Part shown: in pieces, positions 7,372-14,474 of the stretch | Layout: each line of letters starts with the position of its first letter | How positions within the stretch are numbered: position 1 is the stretch's first letter | Assembly: GCA_016867585.1 (NCBI GenBank) | Contig: VGJF01000006.1 | Location: 1-33,948, forward strand | From: Candidatus Aminicenantota bacterium | GTDB lineage: Bacteria > Acidobacteriota > Aminicenantia > Aminicenantales > UBA4085 | Direction: 5' to 3' | DNA length: 33,948 nt | The notes under the pieces: model-generated | What the model saw: the letters and a program-made list of their open reading frames with translations, nothing else | The model's database searches: none | Told to the model about the DNA's origin: nothing | Made by a program: the position numbers and the translations under genes

Positions 7372-8259
7372 ATGAGCGAACCGACGATCCTCGACCGCAT
7401 CGCCCGAAGATCGGTCCTTCTCGACGGGGCCATCGGGACCGAACTCATGAAGCGAGGCCTCGTCCCCGGGACCTGCCCCGAGCTCATGAACGTCGAGCAT
7501 CCCGCCGTCGTCCAGTCCATCCACCGGGACTACTACGCGGCCGGTTGCGACGCCGTGACGACGAACAGCTTCGGCGCCTCGCCGCTCAAACTCTCGGCCT
7601 ACGGCCTCGCTGGCCGGGCCTATGAACTCAACCTGGCCGCGGCCCGGAACGCCGTCTCCGTCCGTCCCGAGGGGAGATTCGTCGGAGGCGGCCTCGGACC
7701 GACGGGCAAATTCCTCAAGCCCCAGGGTGAACACACCGAGTCCGAACTCGAAGCCCAGTTCGCCGTCCAGGTTCGGGGCCTGGTCGACGGCGGGGCGGAT
7801 TTTCTCCTTGTCGAGACGATGTTCGACCTCCGGGAGGCGCTCGCGGCCGTCCGGGGAATCCGGAGGGAATCGTCCCTCCCGGTCTTCGCCTCCCTGACCT
7901 TCAACAAGACGCCCCGCGGCTTCTTCACCTTGATGGGCGACAGCCTCAAGAATTGCGTCGAGGCCCTCGAGGCCGAGGACATCCCGGTCTTGGGGGCGAA
8001 CTGCACCCTGGCCAGCGGCGAGATGGCCGACCTCGCGGCCGTGCTTCGCACCCTGACCTCTCGGCCCTTTCTCATCCAGGCCAACGCCGGAAGACCCGAA
8101 ATCCGGCCGGACGGGAAAGTCGTCTATCTCCAGACCGTCGACGAGTACCTCGCGGACGTCCCCCGGATCATCGCCCAGGGGGCGGCCGTTATCGGCGGCT
8201 GCTGCGGCACCAACCCCGAACACCTCCGCCGGATGGCCTCCCTGCTCGGCTTGTCCTGA
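7372..8259 (+). CDS. Homocysteine S-methyltransferase family protein
   Basis: This 295-residue TIM-barrel enzyme of the homocysteine S-methyltransferase (Pfam S-methyl_trans) family corresponds to the N-terminal module of MetH without the folate, cobalamin or reactivation modules. The three zinc-binding cysteines are visible: Cys211 in GANCTLASGE and the pair Cys277-Cys278 in GGCCGTNPEH. The opening LLDGAIGTELMKRG and VTTNSFGAS are family hallmarks. It should methylate homocysteine to methionine. The donor could be a methylated corrinoid protein, S-methylmethionine or a betaine and cannot be decided here. AGGAGGT directly upstream of 7372 fixes the start; the longer frame opening at 7279 lies inside the desulfurase gene. 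It supplies methionine for the MetK encoded at 17637-18803. Confidence 0.88.
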   Translation: MSEPTILDRIARRSVLLDGAIGTELMKRGLVPGTCPELMNVEHPAVVQSIHRDYYAAGCDAVTTNSFGASPLKLSAYGLAGRAYELNLAAARNAVSVRPEGRFVGGGLGPTGKFLKPQGEHTESELEAQFAVQVRGLVDGGADFLLVETMFDLREALAAVRGIRRESSLPVFASLTFNKTPRGFFTLMGDSLKNCVEALEAEDIPVLGANCTLASGEMADLAAVLRTLTSRPFLIQANAGRPEIRPDGKVVYLQTVDEYLADVPRIIAQGAAVIGGCCGTNPEHLRRMASLLGLS

Positions 8260-8278
8260 GACGCCGGCCGTCGGCCTC

Positions 8279-8824
8279 TCAACCCCCCTGAGAGCTCTTG
8301 AGCTGTCGGCGGTAGGCCCGCCGGACCTCGAGAAAATAAGAGACCATCTTAGGCTTGGCGAAATCGGGATAGGTCCATTCGAGCCGGCGGATGCCGGTCC
8401 TCGAAAACAGAAACTCGAGGTGGGCGTAAATCCCCTCCTGCAGAGGGACGCGGTGGGAAAAATTCTTGGCCGTGGCCATGATGAGGGCCGCCTCGGTGAG
8501 ATATCCCGGGTCGAGGTTGACGGCCCGCCGGGACGCGCCGAAGGCCCTCCCGATCTCCTTCTCCATGGCGTTCGTCCGGAGTTTGACCGCGCTCAAGGCC
8601 TCGGGCGCGATCAGGGCGGCGAAGCTGACGAACGACCTCCGGAGCCGGGGCCCGATCTCGGCCGCGTAATAATCCGTCTCCACGAACGGGAAGCGCCCGC
8701 TCCGGATGTCGATCTCCCCCCAGGCGGAGGACAGGCGCGATTCGGCGGCTTCGAAATGAGCTTCTTCGGCGGCCAGGATCCCGCAGACGAGCTTGACGGG
8801 ACGAAACGGCCTCGGCTCGGCCAT
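8279..8824 (-). CDS. DUF4416 family protein
   Basis: This 181-residue cytoplasmic protein is recognisable as DUF4416 by its opening KLVCGILAAEE, the segment NLDPGYLTEAALIMATAKNF, the HRVPLQEGIYAHLEFLF run, and a WTYPDF segment near the C-terminus. No enzymatic activity is known to me for this family. Its conserved His and Tyr residues hint at a catalytic or binding site, but that is speculation. It is transcribed alone, divergent from asnS and convergent with the methyltransferase gene (19 nt between stops). Its promoter at 8831-8859 predicts transcription starting about at the ATG itself. Confidence 0.8.
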   Translation of the reverse strand: MAEPRPFRPVKLVCGILAAEEAHFEAAESRLSSAWGEIDIRSGRFPFVETDYYAAEIGPRLRRSFVSFAALIAPEALSAVKLRTNAMEKEIGRAFGASRRAVNLDPGYLTEAALIMATAKNFSHRVPLQEGIYAHLEFLFSRTGIRRLEWTYPDFAKPKMVSYFLEVRRAYRRQLKSSQGG

Positions 8825-8830
8825 GCCTCA

Positions 8831-8859
8831 ACCTTATCCTAAAGGCCGGGTCAATTCAA
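8831..8859 (-). promoter_or_regulatory. Promoter of the DUF4416 gene, predicted leaderless
   Basis: On the minus strand TTGAAT (8854-8859) and TAAGGT (8831-8836) are 17 nt apart. The -10 box ends 6 nt before the ATG at 8824, so the transcript would start at or next to the initiation codon. Confidence 0.4.
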
Positions 8860-8945
8860 CGACGACCCTCCGGGTTTGCGCCCCGATGAAGCCAGGCTCC
8901 CGGGAGGGGGACATCGAGCGTCCCGGGGCCGGTCGAGCCCGGCGC

Positions 8946-8975
8946 GTTGAAATGATCGGGCCGATGGCCTATAAT
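8946..8975 (+). promoter_or_regulatory. Strong sigma-70-like promoter for the asnS operon
   Basis: TTGAAA (8946-8951), an 18-nt spacer and a perfect TATAAT (8970-8975) lie 29 nt before the asnS ATG. This is the best -10 box in the window and probably drives all eight overlapping genes to 16347. The rest of the 180-nt gap (8825-9004) holds the divergent DUF4416 promoter and nothing else I can identify. Confidence 0.7.
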
Positions 8976-9004
8976 GAGCCGCGGTTTTTGAGGCGGCCAG
9001 AACG

Positions 9005-10297
9005 ATGAAATGGGTTTACATCGAAGACATCGCGGCTCACCGAGGCCAGGATGTTGAACTCCGGGGCTGGGTCTACAACACCCGGTCGAGCGGCCGGATC
9101 CGGTTCATCCTTGTCCGGGACGGGACGGGGATCCTCCAGGCGACGATCCATTCCGAGAGCGAGGGCGACCCGCTCTATGAAAAATTCGACTCGCTGACCC
9201 AGGAGACCTCGCTTGTCGTCCGGGGGCGCGTCCGCGAGGACAAGCGGGCCCCGGGGGGATTCGAGCTCGGCATCCGGGAGATCGACATCCTCCAGGCGGC
9301 CGAGGATTATCCAATCACCCCCAAGGAACATTCGACCCCGTTTCTCATGGAGCACCGCCATCTCTGGCTCCGCTCCCGGAAGCCGCATGCCGTCCTCCAG
9401 GTCCGGGCCGAGGTCGTCAAGGCGATCCGCGACTTTTTCGACGGCCGCGGATTCCGCCTCATGGACACGCCGATCCTGACTCCGAGCGCCTGCGAAGGCA
9501 CGACGACCCTGTTCGAAACGAAATACTTCGACCAGACGGCTTATCTGAGCCAAAGCGGCCAGCTCTACAACGAGGCCACGGCCGCCGCCTTCGGCAAGGT
9601 GTACTGCTTCGGGCCGACGTTCCGGGCCGAAAAGTCAAAAACCCGGCGCCATCTCATCGAATTCTGGATGGTCGAGCCCGAAGTCGCCTTCGCCGTCCTC
9701 GACGACATCATCGATCTCGGGACCGACCTCGTTCTCTTCATCCTCGAGCGGGTCCTCTCCCAACGCCGGAGCGACCTCGAGGCCCTCGAACGAGATCCTC
9801 GTCCCCTCGAGGCGATCGCCAAGCCGTTCGCCCGTCTGACTTATGACGAGATCGTCCCCCGCCTCCAAGCCAAGGGCTCGGCCATGGCCCGCGGAGACGA
9901 CTTCGGCGCGGCCGAGGACGCCCTCATCTCGGAGCTTTCTCCGGGCCCGGTTTGCATCACCCACTTCCCGGCGGCGATCAAGGCCTTCTACATGCAGCCC
10001 GCTCCCGAGCGCCCCGACTTGGCCTTGGGGGTCGATTTCATGGCCCCCGAGGGATACGGAGAGATCATCGGCGGCGGCCAGCGGATCCACGACCCCGGTC
10101 TTCTCGAAGAGCGCCTCCGGGAGCATCATCTGCCGGCCGAAGCTTACGCCTGGTATCTCGACCTCCGCAAATTCGGCTCCTGCCCCCACAGCGGCTTCGG
10201 CCTCGGGGTCGAGCGGACGGTCTCTTGGATCTGCGGGATCAAACACATCCGGGAGACGATCCCCTTTCCCCGCCTTCTCTACCGCATTTACCCTTGA
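9005..10297 (+). CDS. asnS: Asparaginyl-tRNA synthetase
   Basis: This 430-residue class IIb aminoacyl-tRNA synthetase charges tRNA-Asn with asparagine. The N-terminal OB-fold anticodon-binding domain covers about residues 1-110 (VELRGWVYNTRSSGRIRFI). The catalytic domain shows class II motif 2 (FGPTFRAEKSKTRRHLIEFW, then MVEPE) and motif 3 (GFGLGVERTVSWICG), with SQSGQLYNEA in between. The EFWMVEPE form and overall length match AsnRS rather than AspRS. It is the first gene of the long operon behind the TATAAT promoter. Its stop overlaps the TTG start of rimO. Confidence 0.95.
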   Translation: MKWVYIEDIAAHRGQDVELRGWVYNTRSSGRIRFILVRDGTGILQATIHSESEGDPLYEKFDSLTQETSLVVRGRVREDKRAPGGFELGIREIDILQAAEDYPITPKEHSTPFLMEHRHLWLRSRKPHAVLQVRAEVVKAIRDFFDGRGFRLMDTPILTPSACEGTTTLFETKYFDQTAYLSQSGQLYNEATAAAFGKVYCFGPTFRAEKSKTRRHLIEFWMVEPEVAFAVLDDIIDLGTDLVLFILERVLSQRRSDLEALERDPRPLEAIAKPFARLTYDEIVPRLQAKGSAMARGDDFGAAEDALISELSPGPVCITHFPAAIKAFYMQPAPERPDLALGVDFMAPEGYGEIIGGGQRIHDPGLLEERLREHHLPAEAYAWYLDLRKFGSCPHSGFGLGVERTVSWICGIKHIRETIPFPRLLYRIYP

Positions 10298-11628
10298 GCC
10301 AGCCATCCCGCCCGGACCTTCGCCGCGTCGCTCTCATCACCTACGGCTGCGCCAAGAACCTCGTCGACAGCGAGGTCATGGCCGGCCGGCTTCTCGAGAG
10401 CGGGTTCGCCTTGGCCGGCGACCCGGCCCGGGCCGAGGCCGTCCTTCTGAACACGTGCGGATTTATCCGGGCCGCCCGGGAAGAGGCCCTCGAGGGGATT
10501 GCCGAGGCCGTCGCCTTGAAGGCCGGAAAACCCGGCCTCAGGATCGCCGTCGTCGGCTGTTTCCCGGAACGTTCCCGTGACGCGCTCTCGGCCCGTTTCC
10601 CCGAGGTCGATGTTTGGGCCGGAGTCCGGGACTTCGACAATGTCGTCTCCCTCCTTCGGGGGAAACGCTTCCGGGCCGGACGTCGAGCGTTCCTTTATTC
10701 TGACCGGTCGCCGCGGGCCCTGTCGACGCCGCCCGGATGGGCCTATCTCAAGATCTCGGAAGGATGCTCGGGCCGCTGCGCGTTCTGCGCGATTCCCGGG
10801 ATCAAGGGCGGCTACCGCTCCCGCTCTTCGGCTTCGATCGTCCAAGAGGCCCGAGGTCTGGCCGACAAAGGGGTGAAGGAAATCAACCTCGTCTCCCAGG
10901 ACTCGACATTCTTCGGCCGGGATCGGGGACGGGAGGACGGCCTCGCCCGTCTTCTCGATGATCTGGCCCGGGTCGACGGCCTGAGCTGGATCAGGGTCCT
11001 CTACGGCTGTCCCGAGGGAGTGACGGACAAGCTCCTCGAAGCCATGGGAAACCCGAAAATCTGCCCTTACTTCGACCTTCCGTTTCAGCATGCCGACCGG
11101 GCGGTCCTCCGCCGGATGGGAAGGGCCACGGATGCCCGGCGGGGTCTCCACCTTCTCGAAAAGATCAGAAGCCGGGTTCCCGAGGCTTCCGTCAGGACCT
11201 CTCTCATCGTCGGCTTCCCCGGGGAGGGCGAGCGCGAGTTCGAAGCCCTCCGCGATTTCGTCCGGAAGGCCCGATTCGACCATCTCGGTGTCTTCGCCTA
11301 TTCTCCCGAGGAGGGCACGAGAGCCTATGGCCTGGGCGACCCGGTCCCGGCGGCGGTCAAGGAGGAGCGGAGGAAAGCGATCCTCGATCTCCAGGCCGGG
11401 ATCTCGTCCTCGCTCCTTCGCCGGTTCGTCGGCCGGATGATCGACGTTCTCATCGAGGGACGGTCGCCCGAACGTCCCCGGACTTGGCTGGGGAGGTCGC
11501 GCTGGCAGGCTCCCGAGGTCGACGGGCTCGTCTTCGTCCGGGCCTCGGCCGGCCGGTTGGAAAACCGCATCCGGCGTGTTAGAATCACCTCTTCCGGCAC
11601 GTATGACCTCGAGGGACGGCTGACGTGA
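10294..11628 (+). CDS. rimO: Ribosomal protein uS12 methylthiotransferase
   Basis: This 444-residue radical-SAM enzyme adds a methylthio group to the conserved aspartate of ribosomal protein S12. The N-terminal UPF0004 domain carries the auxiliary cluster cysteines Cys19 (YGCAKNLVDSE), Cys55 (NTCGFI) and Cys89. The radical-SAM triad is Cys158-x3-Cys162-x2-Cys165 (CSGRCAFC). A C-terminal TRAM domain follows from about residue 375. The GCAKNLVDSE signature and the absence of a long insert favour RimO over MiaB. The only plausible start in place is TTG at 10294, overlapping the asnS stop as TTGA. The frame is open much further upstream, but that part lies inside asnS and has shadow-like composition. 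Expression is probably coupled to asnS. Confidence 0.93.
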   Translation: MSQPSRPDLRRVALITYGCAKNLVDSEVMAGRLLESGFALAGDPARAEAVLLNTCGFIRAAREEALEGIAEAVALKAGKPGLRIAVVGCFPERSRDALSARFPEVDVWAGVRDFDNVVSLLRGKRFRAGRRAFLYSDRSPRALSTPPGWAYLKISEGCSGRCAFCAIPGIKGGYRSRSSASIVQEARGLADKGVKEINLVSQDSTFFGRDRGREDGLARLLDDLARVDGLSWIRVLYGCPEGVTDKLLEAMGNPKICPYFDLPFQHADRAVLRRMGRATDARRGLHLLEKIRSRVPEASVRTSLIVGFPGEGEREFEALRDFVRKARFDHLGVFAYSPEEGTRAYGLGDPVPAAVKEERRKAILDLQAGISSSLLRRFVGRMIDVLIEGRSPERPRTWLGRSRWQAPEVDGLVFVRASAGRLENRIRRVRITSSGTYDLEGRLT

Positions 11629-12077
11629 TCAATGCCATCGCCAGGGGGCTCGCGACGGTTTTCGGGGCGGGCTATTTTCCCCTCGCCCCGGGAACGCTGG
11701 CCAGCCTCCTCGCCGCCGTCGCTTTTCGCTTCGTCCTGTCCGGTTTCCACCCCCTTGCCTATGCCGGTCTCGTGGCCGGGATTTTTTTTCTCGGCGTCTG
11801 GGCCTCCCGGCGATACGCTCGGATTCTTCGGCAAAAGGACCCCCGGAGAGCGGTCATCGATGAAATCGCCGGCCAGCTCGCCGCCTTGGCCGCCGTTCCG
11901 CCGACCTGGCCCTGGATCGGGGCCGGATTCTTTCTCTTCCGCCTCTTCGACGTCGTCAAGCCTTTCCCCGTCCGCCGGCTGGAGCGCCTGCCGGGCGGAT
12001 GGGGCATCATGGCCGATGATATGCTCGCCGGACTCTATGCCGCCCTGATCCTCCAGGCATGGCGCTGGCTGCGATGA
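11625..12077 (+). CDS. pgpA: Phosphatidylglycerophosphatase A
   Basis: This 150-residue integral membrane phosphatase converts phosphatidylglycerol phosphate to phosphatidylglycerol. The family signature GAGYFPLAPGTLAS sits at the N-terminus, followed by hydrophobic segments, the acidic motif VIDEIAGQ, and FRLFDVVKPFPVRRLE with GGWGIMADDMLAGLYA. These conserved acidic residues bind the metal. The start is GTG at 11625, overlapping the rimO stop as GTGA. It is one of three phospholipid genes in this operon, with plsY and gpsA downstream. Confidence 0.93.
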   Translation: MINAIARGLATVFGAGYFPLAPGTLASLLAAVAFRFVLSGFHPLAYAGLVAGIFFLGVWASRRYARILRQKDPRRAVIDEIAGQLAALAAVPPTWPWIGAGFFLFRLFDVVKPFPVRRLERLPGGWGIMADDMLAGLYAALILQAWRWLR

Positions 12078-13318
12078 ACGTCCATCTCTTGGCCGTTGGG
12101 TCGGAGCTTCTGACTCCCCTGTTCAGGGACACGAATTCCCTCTACCTGACCGAGCGCTTGAACGACCTCGGCTATGAAGTCGCCTTCAAGGGCGTCGTCG
12201 GCGACGAACCTCTCCCCCTTTCCCGGGCCGTCCGACGGTCCCTGGAGGAGGCCGACATCGTTTTCGTCTGCGGAGGACTGGGCCCGACGGGGGACGATCG
12301 GACCCGCGAGGCCGTCGCCGTCGTCCTGGGACGGGAGCTCGTTCTCGACGAAAAGATCCTCCGGACGATCGAGGACAGGTTCCGCCGGCGGGGAAAGGAG
12401 ATGCCCGAGGCGAACCGGAAGCAGGCCCTTGTCATCGCCGGAGCCGAGGTCCTTCCCAACCGCAACGGGACGGCCCCGGGCCTCTGGATTTCCCATGGAG
12501 GGAAAACCGCCGTCCTTCTGCCCGGACCGCCGTTCGAACTCCGGTCGATGGCCGAGGAGAGCGTTTGGCCGAGGCTGCCTCGGCGCCCGGACGGCCCTTT
12601 GGTCCGGACCGTCCTCAAGACGACGGGCTTGACGGAATCCGAGGTCGAAACCCTGGTCCATGACCTCTATCCCTCCGAGCCGAGTCGGCGTCTCACGATC
12701 CTGGCCTCGCCCGGACAGATCGAGCTCCATCTCTCCTCCGCCGCGGACGGTGTCGGCGAATGCGGGTCCGGCCTGGCGGCGGTCGTTCGGGAAATCCGCG
12801 GCCGGCTTGGATCCCGCATTTTTTCCGACGACGGCGCGGAACTCGAGGAGGTCGTCGGACGGCTGCTCCGCGAAAGGGGCCTGACCCTGGCCGTGGCCGA
12901 ATCATGTTCGGGCGGCCTGCTCAGTCACCGGCTGACCTCGGTTCCCGGCAGTTCGGCCTACTATGCGGAAGGCTGCGTGACTTACGGGAACCGGGCGAAA
13001 ACCGAACGTCTCGGCGTCCCGGCGGCAACCATCGCCCGCCACGGGGCGGTCAGTCGCGAAACCGCCGCGGCCATGGCCGAGGGAGCGCGCCGGACTTCCG
13101 GGGCGGAGATCGGTCTGTCCTTGACCGGAATCGCCGGACCCGGCGGCGGCGCTCCGGAAAAGCCCGTCGGCCTCGTCTACGCGGCGCTTTCGGACGGGGC
13201 GGGGACGATCACGGCTAAAAGCCTTTTTTTGGGGCCGCGGGACCGGGTCAAGTTCCAGGCCTCCCAAAAAGCCCTCGACCTTCTCCGCCGCCGGCTCCTG
13301 GGAGTCGAAATCCCATGA
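12074..13318 (+). CDS. cinA: CinA family protein (nicotinamide-nucleotide amidohydrolase)
   Basis: This 414-residue full-length CinA carries an N-terminal molybdopterin-binding-like (MoCF) domain, about residues 1-170, with LLAVGSELL and CGGLGPTGDD. The C-terminal PncC-type deamidase domain, about residues 255-410, shows AVAESCSGGLLSHRLT, YGNRAKTERLGV and GIAGPGGG. The C-terminal domain deamidates NMN to nicotinic acid mononucleotide in pyridine nucleotide recycling. The N-terminal domain of related proteins has ADP-ribose pyrophosphatase activity. I chose the ATG at 12074, which makes an ATGA overlap with pgpA, over the in-frame ATG at 12059; homology to the family begins at MNVHLLAVG. Confidence 0.9.
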   Translation: MNVHLLAVGSELLTPLFRDTNSLYLTERLNDLGYEVAFKGVVGDEPLPLSRAVRRSLEEADIVFVCGGLGPTGDDRTREAVAVVLGRELVLDEKILRTIEDRFRRRGKEMPEANRKQALVIAGAEVLPNRNGTAPGLWISHGGKTAVLLPGPPFELRSMAEESVWPRLPRRPDGPLVRTVLKTTGLTESEVETLVHDLYPSEPSRRLTILASPGQIELHLSSAADGVGECGSGLAAVVREIRGRLGSRIFSDDGAELEEVVGRLLRERGLTLAVAESCSGGLLSHRLTSVPGSSAYYAEGCVTYGNRAKTERLGVPAATIARHGAVSRETAAAMAEGARRTSGAEIGLSLTGIAGPGGGAPEKPVGLVYAALSDGAGTITAKSLFLGPRDRVKFQASQKALDLLRRRLLGVEIP

Positions 13319-13872
13319 GGGCGTTCATCGCCGTTGAAATCGACCCCGCGATCAAAGCCGCGATGGCCGACCTTCAGCGCCGGCTTCGCCGGCTCGGTTC
13401 GGCGGCCGTATCCTGGACCCGCGAGAGCGGCCTGCACCTGACTCTCAAGTTCCTCGGAGAAATCGAGGAAAGCCAAGCCGCCGGGCTCCGCGAGCCGTTG
13501 GCCGGGATCGCCGCCGCGACGGCGTCATTTCCCCTCCTCGTCAGAGGGACGGGGACATTCCCTCCCGGCCGGCCTCCCCGCGTTCTTTGGGTCGGCCTCG
13601 AGGCCCCATCCGACCTGGCCGTCCTTCAATCCCGAATCGAGAGGGCGGCCGAAGACGCCGGCATCCCCCGCGAGGAACGGCCTTTCCATCCTCATCTGAC
13701 TCTGGGTCGGGTCAAGGCGAACGGAGGGCTTCATCCTCTCCTGGCCGAACTCGAGCGTTCCGGACGGGCCGAGTTCGGCCGGATGACCGTCCGGTCCGTG
13801 GTCCTATTCCAAAGCGACCTCAAGCCTTCGGGAGCCGAGTATACCCGCCTCGGGATTTTCGAGTTCCGATGA
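13315..13872 (+). CDS. thpR: RNA 2',3'-cyclic phosphodiesterase
   Basis: This 185-residue member of the 2H phosphoesterase family (also called LigT or 2'-5' RNA ligase) carries both catalytic HxTx motifs: His41-Leu-Thr43-Leu (HLTLKFLG) and His127-Leu-Thr129-Leu (PHLTLGRVK). The enzyme opens 2',3'-cyclic phosphate ends of RNA in the cytoplasm. Length and motif spacing are typical. It overlaps cinA and plsY by ATGA at both ends, and the cinA-thpR pairing is common in bacteria. Confidence 0.92.
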   Translation: MRAFIAVEIDPAIKAAMADLQRRLRRLGSAAVSWTRESGLHLTLKFLGEIEESQAAGLREPLAGIAAATASFPLLVRGTGTFPPGRPPRVLWVGLEAPSDLAVLQSRIERAAEDAGIPREERPFHPHLTLGRVKANGGLHPLLAELERSGRAEFGRMTVRSVVLFQSDLKPSGAEYTRLGIFEFR

Positions 13873-14474
13873 CCGAGAAAATCCTCTTCCTCCTGGGCGC
13901 CTATTTGTTGGGCGCCTTCCCGACCGGATATCTCCTCTTTCGATGGAGCGAACGTCAAGACATCCGCCGCTTCGGCAGCGGCGCGACCGGAGCGACGAAC
14001 GTCCTCCGGTTCAAAGGCCTGGCCTTGGCCGCTCCCGTGGCCCTCATCGACATCGCCAAGGGAGCGGTCCCGGCCTTGTTGGCCCAACATCTCTTCGGCC
14101 AGGCCGGTTTTGCGGCCTTGGGCGCTTCGGCGGCCGTCATCGGACACTGCTTTCCCGTCTATATCGGATTCCGCGGCGGAAAGGGCGTGGCCACGGCGGC
14201 CGGGGCCATGCTCTCGCTCGCCTGGGTCCCGGCCCTCCTCTGTCTCGGCGTCTTCATCCTCGCCGTCGCGGCGACGCGTTTCGTCTCGGTCGGGTCGATC
14301 CTGGCGGCCGTCTTTTTTCCCGTCTTCGCCGTCCTCCTCGGCTCGCCCGATGAGCTCGTCCTCTCGAGTTTGCCGATCGTCGCGGTCATTCTCGTCCGGC
14401 ATGCCTCGAACATCCGCCGCCTGATCAGGCGGGAGGAGAGAAGATTCGAACGGCCCAAAGGAGGCGAAGGGTGA
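13869..14474 (+). CDS. plsY: Acyl-phosphate:glycerol-3-phosphate acyltransferase
   Basis: This 201-residue membrane protein has about five to seven transmembrane segments. It transfers an acyl group from acyl phosphate to glycerol 3-phosphate, making lysophosphatidic acid. The three conserved PlsY motifs are visible: FGSGATGATNVLR, GHCFPVYIGFRGGKGVATA, and the C-terminal RHASNIRRL. The ATG at 13869 forms ATGA with the thpR stop. The next gene, gpsA, makes its substrate glycerol 3-phosphate, and the plsY-gpsA order is a widespread pairing. Confidence 0.95.
   Translation: MTEKILFLLGAYLLGAFPTGYLLFRWSERQDIRRFGSGATGATNVLRFKGLALAAPVALIDIAKGAVPALLAQHLFGQAGFAALGASAAVIGHCFPVYIGFRGGKGVATAAGAMLSLAWVPALLCLGVFILAVAATRFVSVGSILAAVFFPVFAVLLGSPDELVLSSLPIVAVILVRHASNIRRLIRREERRFERPKGGEG

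Noticed and set aside
5082-7520. An 812-codon open frame on the minus strand
   Set aside because: It is antisense to four well-identified genes (aminotransferase, serA, desulfurase, methyltransferase) and has shadow composition.
8257-8282. Interrupted hairpin between the methyltransferase and DUF4416 stops
   Set aside because: A 4-bp stem plus an interior loop without T tracts is not convincing as an intrinsic terminator in such GC-rich DNA.
9952-10293. N-terminal extension of the rimO frame
   Set aside because: The frame is open there but overlaps the asnS C-terminus, and the encoded residues have shadow composition; RimO homology begins right after 10294.
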